Shown here one piece after another: positions 45,892 through 54,917 of a stretch of 64,000 bases of DNA (positions are counted from its first letter, which is position 1; every line of letters begins with the position of its first letter). A program made the translations under genes and the position numbers. This DNA comes from Aquimarina algicola (GTDB taxonomy: Bacteria; Bacteroidota; Bacteroidia; Flavobacteriales; Flavobacteriaceae), in the NCBI RefSeq assembly GCF_006443095.1, contig NZ_VFWZ01000006.1:186001-250000 (forward strand), in the 5' to 3' direction. Below the pieces are notes generated by a model. It made no database searches. It had not been told where the DNA came from and was given only the letters and a program-made list of their open reading frames with translations.

Positions 45892-45987
45892 TATAGTAAG
45901 ATTTTTGTTATTAATAATTTATCAATGTATTCCCTTATAAATGATAAGAAAAAATGAACTTATCTTTTTTTATGTTAAAATTCTAAA

Positions 45988-45995
45988 CAAATGTA
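45988..45995 (-). promoter_or_regulatory. -7 element TACATTTG for the cystathionine synthase gene
   Basis: Exact TAnnTTTG on the minus strand, 97 bases before ATG 45891, implying a leader of about 90 bases. No recognisable riboswitch was found in that leader. Confidence 0.45.
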
Positions 45996-46040
45996 TGATT
46001 TAATTCGTTCTAATCATATCTCATTAAATACCTTTAGTAG

Positions 46041-46823
46041 ATGATTAACTTAAAAACTAACATTGCTTTCAAATTCTTTGTTTTGACCTTTATTTGGCTT
46101 TGTTTTTATGCCTGCAAGAACAGAGAAGAAATCATATTCGAGAACAAATTGATCACAACAGATACTTTGTTTGATTGTAGGGTTATAGATTGTGCAGCTA
46201 TAGAACTTAATTTGGTAAATGTTTTGGGAGAGGATGAGATAGCTCTAAAGATCAATAAAGAAATCGAAAGAGCTGCCGCTACAATTTTTGACATTGATCA
46301 TAAAAATCTATCGAATCACTCTTTAGATAAGGCAGCTGAGCAATTCAATTCTTCATATCAGAAAATACTTGAAGAGTTTCCTGACGAAACCTCAATGTAT
46401 GAAGCAAACGTAAATTGCAAATTAAGTTTTCAATGCCAAGATATCATCTCTCTCGCAATGGATGCTTACATTTTTACTGGTGGAGCACATGGCAACAGTA
46501 CTATCTCATATATCAACATTGATCCGGTTACAGGCAAAAAACTTTCGTTAAGAGCTTTGCTTAATGATGTTGATGCTTTTAAAAAATATGTTGAAAACGC
46601 CTTTAGAAAAGCACATAAAATTGATAAAAATCAATCAATTAATAGTACCGGATTCTTTTTTGAAAATGACACCTTTACGCTACCTTCGACAATTGGATTT
46701 ACAGACAAAGAAGTTATTCTTTATTATAATCCGTATGAAATAAGTTCATATGCCGAAGGTCCTGTTGAGCTAAAACTTAATAAAAAAGATGTAGTCTCTT
46801 ATTTTACTGTTAGCATTTTTTAA
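46041..46823 (+). CDS. DUF4163/DUF3298 (RsiV-like) lipoprotein
   Basis: 260 residues with a signal ending CFYAC (Cys25). The N-terminal part (DUF4163-like) contains NKEIERAAATIF, and SLAMDAYIFTGGAHGNSTISYINIDPVTGKKLSLRALL is the diagnostic DUF3298 core. The end ILYYNPYEISSYAEGPVELKL completes the domain. Homologues include RsiV extracellular domains that bind lysozyme, but no sigma factor is nearby, so an envelope-binding role is only a guess. It converges with the DinB-like gene. Confidence 0.85.
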   Translation: MINLKTNIAFKFFVLTFIWLCFYACKNREEIIFENKLITTDTLFDCRVIDCAAIELNLVNVLGEDEIALKINKEIERAAATIFDIDHKNLSNHSLDKAAEQFNSSYQKILEEFPDETSMYEANVNCKLSFQCQDIISLAMDAYIFTGGAHGNSTISYINIDPVTGKKLSLRALLNDVDAFKKYVENAFRKAHKIDKNQSINSTGFFFENDTFTLPSTIGFTDKEVILYYNPYEISSYAEGPVELKLNKKDVVSYFTVSIF

Positions 46824-46841
46824 AATACGAGTTGCTAAGTA

Positions 46842-47297
46842 TTAAAGTGCTCTTTTTAAAGCTAAAAGATATCCAAAATGAATTCCTTCATGATAATTAT
46901 TGAACCGTAATGCATCTTCTACAGACTTGAGCACAAAACCTGTACTTGTAGGGTATTCTTTAAAGTTTTTGAAGATTCCTTTTTCAAGATCTTTTTCAGT
47001 TTGATCTATGGTAGAAAACAATAAATCCTTGATTGTCGAAACTTCTTCTGCTGTAACTGATCTTTCTGTTTTAGATCCTTTTCGGTATGATTCGACCATA
47101 TCTTCATCGATCATCATAGGTAATCCACTTAATTTATAAACTAGTAATTGCTGAGTAACCACTATGTGAGCGATATTCCAAATCAGATTGTTATTAAAGC
47201 CTTCGGGAACTTTATTAAGTTCTTCTAAAGAATGGTTTTCTAGAAACCCTATGACCAATTTTCTATTTACGCGAGTAATATCGAGTTGATTTTGCAT
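46842..47297 (-). CDS. DinB-like (DinB_2) family protein
   Basis: 151 residues forming a four-helix bundle. The three expected metal histidines fit H49 region (NIAHIVVTQQ) and the C-terminal NYHEGIHFGYLLALKR. DinB-like proteins are thiol-dependent transferases or uncharacterised metal proteins. It has a TATTTTTG promoter motif 20 bases upstream. Confidence 0.85.
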   Translation of the reverse strand: MQNQLDITRVNRKLVIGFLENHSLEELNKVPEGFNNNLIWNIAHIVVTQQLLVYKLSGLPMMIDEDMVESYRKGSKTERSVTAEEVSTIKDLLFSTIDQTEKDLEKGIFKNFKEYPTSTGFVLKSVEDALRFNNYHEGIHFGYLLALKRAL

Positions 47298-47316
47298 GAT
47301 TTTCTTAATTTTTAGC

Positions 47317-47324
47317 CAAAAATA
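47317..47324 (-). promoter_or_regulatory. -7 element TATTTTTG for the DinB-like gene
   Basis: Exact TAnnTTTG on the minus strand, 20 bases before ATG 47297. Confidence 0.5.
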
Positions 47325-47422
47325 TACGTTTTAGTGATAAAATAAATTTCCTTTGTGTTGATTTTATCAACTAACTTTACTTCAAATTTCTTTTAAGAAG
47401 GATAAAATTAAAAAACTATTTA

Positions 47423-47770
47423 ATGAAAAAAATATACCACCTATCTACTTGTGATACTTGTAGACGTATTCTAAATGAGCTAGATTTTTCTTCAGATTTT
47501 ATACTACAGGATATCAAAATAGAACCAATAACAGAGGATCAATTAAATGAAATGTATCAATTAGCAGGTAGTTATGAAGCTTTATTTAGTAAACGAGCAC
47601 GACTATATAAAGAGCGTGATTTAAAAAATAAAAACCTTACTGAACAGAATTATAAAGAATTGATTTTGGAACATTATACATTCTTAAAACGTCCTGTTAT
47701 TATAGTTGACACAAATATTTTTATTGGAAATAGTAAAAAAGTTGTAGAAGCTGCTAAATCTGCTATTTAA
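47423..47770 (+). CDS. ArsC/Spx-family thioredoxin-fold protein
   Basis: 115 residues with an N-terminal CxxC (C10, C13 in LSTCDTCRR), followed by DIKIEPITEDQLNEMYQLAGSYEALFSKRA and the C-terminal FLKRPVIIVDTNIFIGNS, the ArsC/Spx/YffB layout. The family includes arsenate reductases (usually one catalytic Cys) and redox regulators (CxxC). The CxxC and the lack of arsenic genes favour a Spx/YffB-type redox role. The EamA transporter gene starts 3 bases after its stop. Confidence 0.85.
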   Translation: MKKIYHLSTCDTCRRILNELDFSSDFILQDIKIEPITEDQLNEMYQLAGSYEALFSKRARLYKERDLKNKNLTEQNYKELILEHYTFLKRPVIIVDTNIFIGNSKKVVEAAKSAI

Positions 47771-47773
47771 TTT

Positions 47774-48661
47774 ATGAACAAAAGAATTCTGGCACTTATT
47801 GCAGCCAGTTTTGTGGCATTATTTTATGGGGCGAATTATACTATTGCCAAAGATGTTATGCCACATTATGTAGAACCCTTTGGTTTTATCGTCATAAGGG
47901 TTCTTGGAGCATTTATACTCTTTTTGGGAATTGGTTTTCTAGGCCCTAAAGAAAAAATTGAAAGAAAAGATTTTGCAAGAATTGCCCTAGCTGCAATATT
48001 TGGGGTGGGCATCAATATGCTTGCTTTTTTTGAAGGATTAAACCTTACCACTCCTATCAGTGCTTCTGTATTAATGGTGACAACACCAATTATAGTTTTG
48101 ATTCTTGCAATAATATTCCTAAAAGAAAAAATAAGAATACTTAAAGTAATAGGAGTATTAATCGGACTCTCAGGCACCTTACTAATCATACTTTATAACA
48201 CCAAAGTCTCTGCAACAGCCACAAATCCGGTTCTAGGTAATTTTTTGATTTTTGTAAACGCCACCTCATACGCTTGTTACATTATAGTTGTTAAAAAAAT
48301 AACCCAAAAATACCATCCTTTTACATTTATGAAATGGATGTATGGTTTTGGGTTTTTATTTGTTTTACCGTTTGGTATTTCTCAACTCTTAGATATACAA
48401 CCTGATGCAATACCAATCGAAGGGTATTTAAAAATAGGGTATGTTATTCTTTTTGCCACTTTTGGTACTTATATTCTTAATATTTTTGCCATCAAAGAGC
48501 TTAAACCTACTACTGTAGCAGTCTTTATTTATTTACAACCTTTACTGGCTTCTACATTTGCAATTGCATTAGGCAAAGACAGTTTAGATAGTATTAAAAT
48601 TGTAGCTACTTTATTGATTTTTGTGGGTGTATATTTAGTAACCAAAAAGCCAAGAAAATAG
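47774..48661 (+). CDS. EamA/DMT-family transporter
   Basis: 295 residues with ten hydrophobic helices in two EamA repeats (1-140 and 150-295). Typical features are FYGANYTIAKDVMPHYVEPFGFIVIRV in the first half and TFGTYILNIFAIKELKPTTVAVFIYLQPLLASTFA in the second. These export or import amino acids, nucleotides or other metabolites. It is co-transcribed with the ArsC-like gene. Substrate unknown. Confidence 0.9.
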   Translation: MNKRILALIAASFVALFYGANYTIAKDVMPHYVEPFGFIVIRVLGAFILFLGIGFLGPKEKIERKDFARIALAAIFGVGINMLAFFEGLNLTTPISASVLMVTTPIIVLILAIIFLKEKIRILKVIGVLIGLSGTLLIILYNTKVSATATNPVLGNFLIFVNATSYACYIIVVKKITQKYHPFTFMKWMYGFGFLFVLPFGISQLLDIQPDAIPIEGYLKIGYVILFATFGTYILNIFAIKELKPTTVAVFIYLQPLLASTFAIALGKDSLDSIKIVATLLIFVGVYLVTKKPRK

Positions 48662-48668
48662 TAAATTT

Positions 48669-49151
48669 CTATATATCTTCTAGATTAACAGGCTTTTTAT
48701 TAAACTTACGGGTATCTTCTTTAGTGAGAATTCTAAAATCTTTTGGTCGTTCTATAACCTCCAAAAATTTATACATTTCTTCTGGCAAAGGAATCAATTT
48801 TCTACTATTTAAGTCCATCCAGGCTCCCATCATTTCACATTGTGCAAAATTGCGTCCTTTATAATCATAAAAATTATGCCTGAATTCAAAAAACATTCCA
48901 TCTTCACTCAAACCTGTGATCTCCAAAGACACTTTAACCGGTCTGCCATAAAAAACTTCTTTAAAGTAATAAATGTGTTCATAGAATACTACAGGTCCAA
49001 TATCATATTTGCCCAACATTCTTTGATCAAAACCTTTTTCGGTCAAAAAAGACATACGAGTATGTGCTGCAAATTCAATATAAGCTTTATTGGCTAAATG
49101 TCTGTTTGCATCTATATCATTCCATCGTATTTCAAAATCCTTTATATACAT
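48669..49151 (-). CDS. Hotdog-fold acyl-CoA thioesterase
   Basis: 160 residues from ATG 49151 (MYIKDFEIRWNDID...). A longer frame from 49196 exists, but a TATTTTTG -7 motif at 49177-49170 would then lie inside the coding region, and the extra residues (MHSKCFVFLGAKTWN) look non-homologous. The 4HBT-like motif is RWNDIDANRHLANKAYIEFAAHTRMSFL with the catalytic Asp in WNDID. It cleaves acyl-CoA; the physiological substrate is unknown. Convergent with the EamA gene. Confidence 0.88.
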   Translation of the reverse strand: MYIKDFEIRWNDIDANRHLANKAYIEFAAHTRMSFLTEKGFDQRMLGKYDIGPVVFYEHIYYFKEVFYGRPVKVSLEITGLSEDGMFFEFRHNFYDYKGRNFAQCEMMGAWMDLNSRKLIPLPEEMYKFLEVIERPKDFRILTKEDTRKFNKKPVNLEDI

Positions 49152-49169
49152 ATTCCAAGTTTTAGCCCC

Positions 49170-49177
49170 CAAAAATA
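49170..49177 (-). promoter_or_regulatory. -7 element TATTTTTG for the thioesterase gene
   Basis: Exact TAnnTTTG on the minus strand, 19 bases before ATG 49151. It decides the start: the upstream ATG at 49196 precedes it. Confidence 0.5.
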
Positions 49178-49822
49178 CAAAACATTTGCTGTGCACGCAT
49201 AATTATTGCCTGTTGAAAATAGTATATTTAAAATCTTTTACATCCAAAAATTAAACCGCAAAAATATCTTATAACACCATTTCGTATGCTAAAAGTACCC
49301 ACATTTTGTAATATGTACCCCTAATGTATCCTTAGCATTAACATTAGTTTTTTACTATAAACTGAATCTTTGCGCTGCTTTTAAAAAGCATGAAATTATA
49401 GTTTGTAAAAACAAAATACTAGTAACTTAAAACCTAAAATTAATATGAAAATCTTCTTTACAATTACAAGTATATTTTCAATTTAATATACGAATTGTAT
49501 TTTTTAAAGAATAATTATTGTATTTTCTTCATTCGAAAATAAACTTGCTCTGTGATATTTATGTATTACATATTCTTTTTGAAGTTTTAGCATACCCCCC
49601 AATATGGCTAAACCAAAAAGTGTACTGAAAATAGAAATGTTATAAAATCGAAAAAAGATACATGAACTATCAAATATACATTGCAAGGTTTACCATCCTC
49701 AAATTTTAAAACAGAGGGTACAAAAAAGGCCCGGGTATTTTATAAAAATATACCGGGTCTTCTCACTTTTAGCAAAACAACTACTACATTTGTATATATA
49801 CTAAGATTAGTTGCTCATTACA
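49178..49822. other. Gene-poor spacer with an orphan hairpin
   Basis: About 640 bases between divergent genes, without a convincing CDS. Two short ORFs (49504-49686 minus; 49681-49866 plus) lack homology signs. A 13-codon reading frame (ATG 49445, MKIFFTITSIFSI) looks like a signal-peptide start that stops at once, perhaps a remnant. At 49727-49762 the minus strand reads ACCCGGTAT...ATACCCGGGCC with a bulge, followed by TTTTTT, a terminator-like hairpin facing away from the + gene downstream. Confidence 0.45.
49785..49792 (+). promoter_or_regulatory. -7 element TACATTTG for the YheT-like hydrolase gene
   Basis: Exact TAnnTTTG, 30 bases before ATG 49823. Confidence 0.5.
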
Positions 49823-50788
49823 ATGCCAGTAATCACATCAAATTATACACCGCCGCTACCATTTAAAAATGGTCATTTTTCAACTATTTTTCCAAATTTA
49901 TTGAGAAAAGTAAAAGGAGTTGTTCAAAAAAGAGAACGTGTAGAACTTGATGATGGGGATTTTATAGATCTTGATTGGAGTCATAGTGCCAATAAAAAGT
50001 CAAATAGGCTTACCATTATTATCCATGGTCTTGAAGGAAATGGTCAACGCCAATACATCTTAGGGTTGGCAAGACACCTCAACCAAAATTGTTGGGATAG
50101 TGTTGCGCTCAATCTTAGAAACTGTAGCGGCGAAGTAAATCGTTTATATAAATCTTATAATGCAGGAGCAAGCGATGACTTAGAAGCCGTTATCAATTAT
50201 ATCGTAAAAAAATATTCTTACACACAGATATCGATTTGTGGATTTAGCCTTGGCGGAAATCTTATGCTCAAATATCTTGGAGAGGGACGTTTGATTCCTT
50301 CCCAGATCAAAGCAGCTGTTGGTGTTTCTGTACCTTGTGATCTTTATAATTCACTTTCAGAAATTAATAAACCTAAAAATATCATCTATCAACAACGCTT
50401 TATCAAAAATTTAAAAGCTAAACTATACGAAAGACAACAAGTATTTTCAAATGAGTTGAGTAGATCTGATATCAAATCTTGCTCATCTCTTATTGATATC
50501 GATAATTTATATACCAGCAAAGCTCACGGCTATAAGAACGCTATAGATTATTACACCAAATGCAGTTGTAAACAATTCTTACAAACGATAAAAATTCCGA
50601 CATTAATTATAAATGCCAAAAATGATTCGTTTTTAGGAGAGCTTTGTTATCCCATTAACGAAGCTAAAAAAAATAAAAATTTATTTTTAGAAACTCCTGA
50701 TTATGGCGGACATGTTGGTTTTTATCTCTCAGGTAAGGCATATTATAATGAAAAAAGAGCTCTTGATTTTTTTAATACACTACAATAA
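49823..50788 (+). CDS. YheT-like alpha/beta hydrolase
   Basis: 321 residues from ATG 49823; a TTG at 49811 would add four. The N-terminal TSNYTPPLPFKNGHFSTIFPNLLRKVKGV is diagnostic of the AB-hydrolase-4 (YheT/YbbD-type) family. The catalytic triad reads S142 in GFSLGGN, D268 in NAKNDSFL and H297 in GGHVGF. The oxyanion region is IIHGLEGNGQ. It is cytoplasmic with unknown ester or thioester substrate. It has its own -7 motif (49785). Confidence 0.9.
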   Translation: MPVITSNYTPPLPFKNGHFSTIFPNLLRKVKGVVQKRERVELDDGDFIDLDWSHSANKKSNRLTIIIHGLEGNGQRQYILGLARHLNQNCWDSVALNLRNCSGEVNRLYKSYNAGASDDLEAVINYIVKKYSYTQISICGFSLGGNLMLKYLGEGRLIPSQIKAAVGVSVPCDLYNSLSEINKPKNIIYQQRFIKNLKAKLYERQQVFSNELSRSDIKSCSSLIDIDNLYTSKAHGYKNAIDYYTKCSCKQFLQTIKIPTLIINAKNDSFLGELCYPINEAKKNKNLFLETPDYGGHVGFYLSGKAYYNEKRALDFFNTLQ

Positions 50789-51223
50789 AAAAATAATTTA
50801 CTATCACTCAAAAAGCGAGATTCAAAGTATAATTTTGAAGATACTATTTACCCCCATTAGGTTAATAGAATTAAGAATCAATTCAATGTTAAAATTATTT
50901 AAACAAATATAAAAATCTTATTAAATTAATGCTTATTTTTGGTCGACCAAAGACTCTTACTAAACTTAAAACTAAACCAACTTTACCTCATGAAAAGCAT
51001 AAAAACAATTTAACCTCAATCACATTATAATGATATGAGTCTTTAATACTATTTTAAGACATTCTTTTACTCTATATCATTCAAACTTAAAGGCTTTTTA
51101 GCAGTATTTGACCCCCTACTTTACTCCATTACATTTTAAGGAGTATCTCACATATTCAATTACGATTCTTTTAAAAAAAACAAACTCAACAATTCTTTTT
51201 TTTAACTAAACCTAACAAAAATC
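50789..51223. other. Long leader region before the T9SS gene
   Basis: 435 bases without ORF. It contains a -7 motif TATTTTTG (50934-50941) and an overlapping palindrome TTTGGTCGACCAAA (50938-50951). If that promoter is used, the T9SS mRNA has an unusually long leader of about 275 bases. A short inverted repeat TACTCC...GGAGTA lies at 51122-51145. Confidence 0.5.
50934..50951 (+). promoter_or_regulatory. -7 element overlapped by a 14-bp palindrome
   Basis: TATTTTTG at 50934-50941 shares bases with the perfect palindrome TTTGGTCGACCAAA at 50938-50951. A dimeric repressor bound there would block RNA polymerase. The regulator is not known. Confidence 0.4.
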
Positions 51224-54200
51224 ATGAAAAGAACTCTCTTTGCATTAATGATGCTAACATGCTATTGTACAATAGCTCAGTACAACTCTTCTGCCCCTTG
51301 GATGGCAGCTTTAGAAAACAACAAGAAAAGCACTAACACAGACACAAAATTAAAATTCAATGAAATCACAAACGCTTTTGATGAATACTGGAAGAATCAT
51401 GATCCAGACCAGAAAGGTAGTGGCTACAAGCCATTTATGAGATGGAGAGAATATTGGAAAAATGCTGTTATGCCAGATGGAACATTACCTTCTCCGGATT
51501 TTTTTATAAATACAAAAAGTGCTAAAAGTAAAATCGCCACTTCAAAAAACGGCAAAGCATCTCCTAATTGGACACCTATGGGGCCTTTTGACCATAATCA
51601 GGCATCCTCTTGGTCTCCCGGGCAAGGTCGGATTAATATTGGTATTATTGATCCTAATAATGCCAATGTTATGTATGCAGGCGCACCTGCCGGAGGAATT
51701 TGGAAATCAACAAATCGAGGAGTGAATTGGACTCCTTTATCAGATGATTTACAGCAAATAGGGGTTTCGGGCATTGCAATAGATCCTAGAAATTCAAATA
51801 TTATTTATATTGCTACAGGTGATGATGATGCAAATGATAGTTATAGTATTGGAGTACTTAAATCTACAGACGGCGGAAATTCCTGGTCAAGAACCGGTCT
51901 TAGATTTACCAATACACAAACGACTGCAAATGATATCTATATCCATCCAAATAATTCGAATATTCTATGGGTTGCTACCAGTGTAGGGGTATATAAAACT
52001 ACCAATGCCGGGGCAAACTGGACCAGAACATTGAGTGGAAACATCAAGGACATAAAACTTAAACCAGGAAATCCTAACACAATATATGCGGTTTCGTCTA
52101 CATCTTTTTATAGATCTACCAATGCTGGAGATAGCTTTTCCAGAATTCAAAGTGGGCTCCCCTCTAACTCAGGAAGATTGGTAATAGATGTTACTCCTGC
52201 CAATGCTAATTATGTCTATGTGCTAAGTGCAAGACCCCGAAATGCCAACTACTCATTTCAAGGATTATACCGCTCTACAAATAGCGGGAGTAGCTTTACA
52301 AAAACTGCAGAAACCACAAATATTCTTGAGAGTTCTCAAGCATGGTATGATTTGGCATTAGCAGTGTCAGACCAAAATGCCAATACCGTTTTTGTAGGTT
52401 GTTTGAATATTTGGAGATCTACTAATGGCGGAAATGATTTTACAAAAATAAATAATTGGTCTTCTCCCAGACAAGCAACTTATACCCATGCAGATATTCA
52501 TTTTTTGAGATATTATGACGGAAAACTAATATGTGGTAGTGATGGTGGTATTTATATCTCCGAAAATAACGGGCAAAGTTTTACAGACCTTACCAAAGGT
52601 TTACAAATTGGGCAGTTTTATAGAATTTCTGTAGCAGAAAATCAAAGTGCAAGTTATCTTGTCGGAGGACTTCAAGACAATGGAGGTTATGCTTTAAACG
52701 GAAGCGAATGGAACAATTATTATGGTGCTGATGGGATGGATTGTGCTGTAAGCGGAAATAATCCCAATACCTATTATGGATTTATACAAAATGGTCAAAA
52801 TCTTTATGTAACCAGAAATAGAGGGGTTTCTCAAAGCCAGGTAGCCAGAGCTCCGGAGTCTGGTAATTGGATTACTCCTTTGGTGTCTGACAAAAATGGT
52901 GTTCTATATGCAGGATATTCTAGTTTTTACAGGCTTAATGGTAGTTCTTTTCAAAGACTTACCAATTTTAATTTTGGAGGAAGAATAGATCATATCGAAT
53001 TAGATCCTATAAATAATAATACGATATATGCTGCTATGGATAAAAATCTGTTCAGAAGCACAAATAAAGGAGCTAATTGGACAAGAGTTGCTTCTTTTCA
53101 AACGGATATTTCTTCTATAGAAGTACATAATGATGACAATAGAATTGTATATGTAACTACATCAGGGTCAAGTAGTGGCGGTGTATATAAATCTACTACT
53201 CAAGGAACTAATTTTTCTAATATCACTGGTAATTTACCCGGAGAAGGTAAATTCATTGTAAGACATCAAAAAGGAACAGAATCTATATATTTAGGAACGT
53301 ATCTTGGTGTATACCACAAAAACGGAAATAATGCCTGGGAAGATTATTCTCAAAATCTTCCAAATGTAGCTGTAAGAGATCTTGAAGTTAACTTAAAAGA
53401 TCAGGTTTTAATTGCTGCTACCTACGGTAGAGGAGTTTGGAAAGTGCTACTGGCAGGAAGTTCTAATTCTGGAGATGATACTCAAGCCCCTACCATACCT
53501 CAAAACCTTACAGCTTCTTCTGTTAGAGAAACTTCTGTTGTTTTATCATGGGATGCTTCTTCTGATAATATAGAAGTTACAGGATACGACATTTATCAAG
53601 ATAATGTTCGATTAGGGGCGGTTTCTGGCACAGCCACTACTATACCAAATCTAAGTGCAAACACCACATATCAATTTAAAATAAAAGCCAAAGATGCTGC
53701 AGGTAATATATCTGATTTTAGTGCTACTATAAATGTAACGACTACTGGAGGTGGATCTAGCGCTTGTGCATCTACTATTTCTGCTTTTCCGTATAGTGAA
53801 GGTTTTGAAAATACTCTAGGAGCATGGATACAGTCTACAAATGATAATATTAACTGGACAATTAATACCAACGGAACGCCATCTGGTGACACAGGACCAT
53901 CTGGAGCTGTACAAGGCTCTTATTATATCTATGTTGAAGCCTCTGTAAATGAAACCGGATACCCAAATAAACAAGCTATCTTGACCTCGCCTTGTTTTGA
54001 TTTGTCAGGAGCAACGCAATCAATTTTTTCTTTTAATTATCACATGTTTGGGGCAGCTGATATGGGAAATATTACCGTTCAAGCTAGTGTAGATCAAGGA
54101 TCAAGCTGGACTAATATTTGGAGTCAAACTGGTAATCAAGGTAATGCGTGGCAAACCGCTACAATCGATCTTTCGGCTTATCTCAATAAAGAGGTTCAAA

Positions 54201-54703
54201 TACGATTCAATAGGGTAACGGGGTCAACATGGCAAGCTGATATTGCGATTGATAATGTTTCTCTTACAAAAACGACAGGCTCTACTGATCCATGTGAAGG
54301 AGTTGCAACACATAGTACTTCTGTAACGTATAGTCCGGGAGATAGAGTCGTATACCAAGGTAATCTGTGGGAAAGAAATACTGCAAACGACTGGACATTT
54401 ATCACCGCATGTGGTGTACCTGTTCCTATTTTTGGTGCAATTACAACATCAGTATCCAAAGAGAAACCACCTGTACAACAAACCCTTGAAGAATTATTGA
54501 AAATATATCCTAATCCTGTAAATGGCAATATACTTAATGTAATAACAAACCAAATTGGAGAGAAACCATATACCATTTTTAATATGCTTGGACAACCTGT
54601 AAGTAAAGGTACATTTATTAATACAATACCTGTAACAGAGCTTCAATCTGGATTATATGTTCTAAAAATAAATACACACACAGTACAATTTATTAAAGAA
54701 TAA
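51224..54703 (+). CDS. Large T9SS-secreted multidomain protein (BNR propeller, Fn3, CBM)
   Basis: 1159 residues. After a signal peptide (to about residue 18, ...CTIAQ), residues about 115-745 form BNR/sortilin-like repeats (GGIWKSTNRGVNWTPL, GVLKSTDGGNSWSRT, GVYKTTNAGANWTRT, NLFRSTNKGANWTRV), a multi-bladed propeller. A fibronectin type III domain (about 750-840), a MAM/jelly-roll-like domain (about 845-1020, with SQTGNQGNAWQTATIDLSAYL) and a short chitin-type CBM5/12-like module (about 1022-1062, YSPGDRVVYQGNLWERN) follow. The end (LLKIYPNPVNG...GLYVLKI) is a type A T9SS sorting signal. It is probably a cell-surface or released polysaccharide-acting protein; no catalytic residues could be identified. 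Confidence 0.9.
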   Translation: MKRTLFALMMLTCYCTIAQYNSSAPWMAALENNKKSTNTDTKLKFNEITNAFDEYWKNHDPDQKGSGYKPFMRWREYWKNAVMPDGTLPSPDFFINTKSAKSKIATSKNGKASPNWTPMGPFDHNQASSWSPGQGRINIGIIDPNNANVMYAGAPAGGIWKSTNRGVNWTPLSDDLQQIGVSGIAIDPRNSNIIYIATGDDDANDSYSIGVLKSTDGGNSWSRTGLRFTNTQTTANDIYIHPNNSNILWVATSVGVYKTTNAGANWTRTLSGNIKDIKLKPGNPNTIYAVSSTSFYRSTNAGDSFSRIQSGLPSNSGRLVIDVTPANANYVYVLSARPRNANYSFQGLYRSTNSGSSFTKTAETTNILESSQAWYDLALAVSDQNANTVFVGCLNIWRSTNGGNDFTKINNWSSPRQATYTHADIHFLRYYDGKLICGSDGGIYISENNGQSFTDLTKGLQIGQFYRISVAENQSASYLVGGLQDNGGYALNGSEWNNYYGADGMDCAVSGNNPNTYYGFIQNGQNLYVTRNRGVSQSQVARAPESGNWITPLVSDKNGVLYAGYSSFYRLNGSSFQRLTNFNFGGRIDHIELDPINNNTIYAAMDKNLFRSTNKGANWTRVASFQTDISSIEVHNDDNRIVYVTTSGSSSGGVYKSTTQGTNFSNITGNLPGEGKFIVRHQKGTESIYLGTYLGVYHKNGNNAWEDYSQNLPNVAVRDLEVNLKDQVLIAATYGRGVWKVLLAGSSNSGDDTQAPTIPQNLTASSVRETSVVLSWDASSDNIEVTGYDIYQDNVRLGAVSGTATTIPNLSANTTYQFKIKAKDAAGNISDFSATINVTTTGGGSSACASTISAFPYSEGFENTLGAWIQSTNDNINWTINTNGTPSGDTGPSGAVQGSYYIYVEASVNETGYPNKQAILTSPCFDLSGATQSIFSFNYHMFGAADMGNITVQASVDQGSSWTNIWSQTGNQGNAWQTATIDLSAYLNKEVQIRFNRVTGSTWQADIAIDNVSLTKTTGSTDPCEGVATHSTSVTYSPGDRVVYQGNLWERNTANDWTFITACGVPVPIFGAITTSVSKEKPPVQQTLEELLKIYPNPVNGNILNVITNQIGEKPYTIFNMLGQPVSKGTFINTIPVTELQSGLYVLKINTHTVQFIKE

Positions 54704-54726
54704 TAGACTTGTCTATAATTTAATCC

Positions 54727-54762
54727 AAAATCCCTAAAACACTTTGTTTTAGGGATTTTTTT
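54727..54762 (+). terminator. Terminator after the T9SS gene
   Basis: Stem TCCCTAAAACA / TGTTTTAGGGA with loop CTT, flanked by AAAA and TTTTTTT. Confidence 0.9.
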
Positions 54763-54917
54763 ATCAATTTCAAAACCCAAGTTATAAATGAAAAACGCTC
54801 TAAAAGATTATCTATTCATTCTTAAATTAGAGTTGAGATGTATAGCGATCTATTTTCTTTACACTTCGACTCTTTTTTTTAAACATTAATTTTTTAAGCA
54901 TTTCTTCAGAAAACCAT

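Noticed and set aside
49300-49335. Two GTACCC direct repeats
   Set aside because: Only six bases each with no further symmetry; expected by chance in a long spacer.
49504-49866. 60- and 61-codon ORFs in the spacer after the thioesterase gene
   Set aside because: No motif, no signal peptide of quality; the second runs into the YheT-like gene in another frame.
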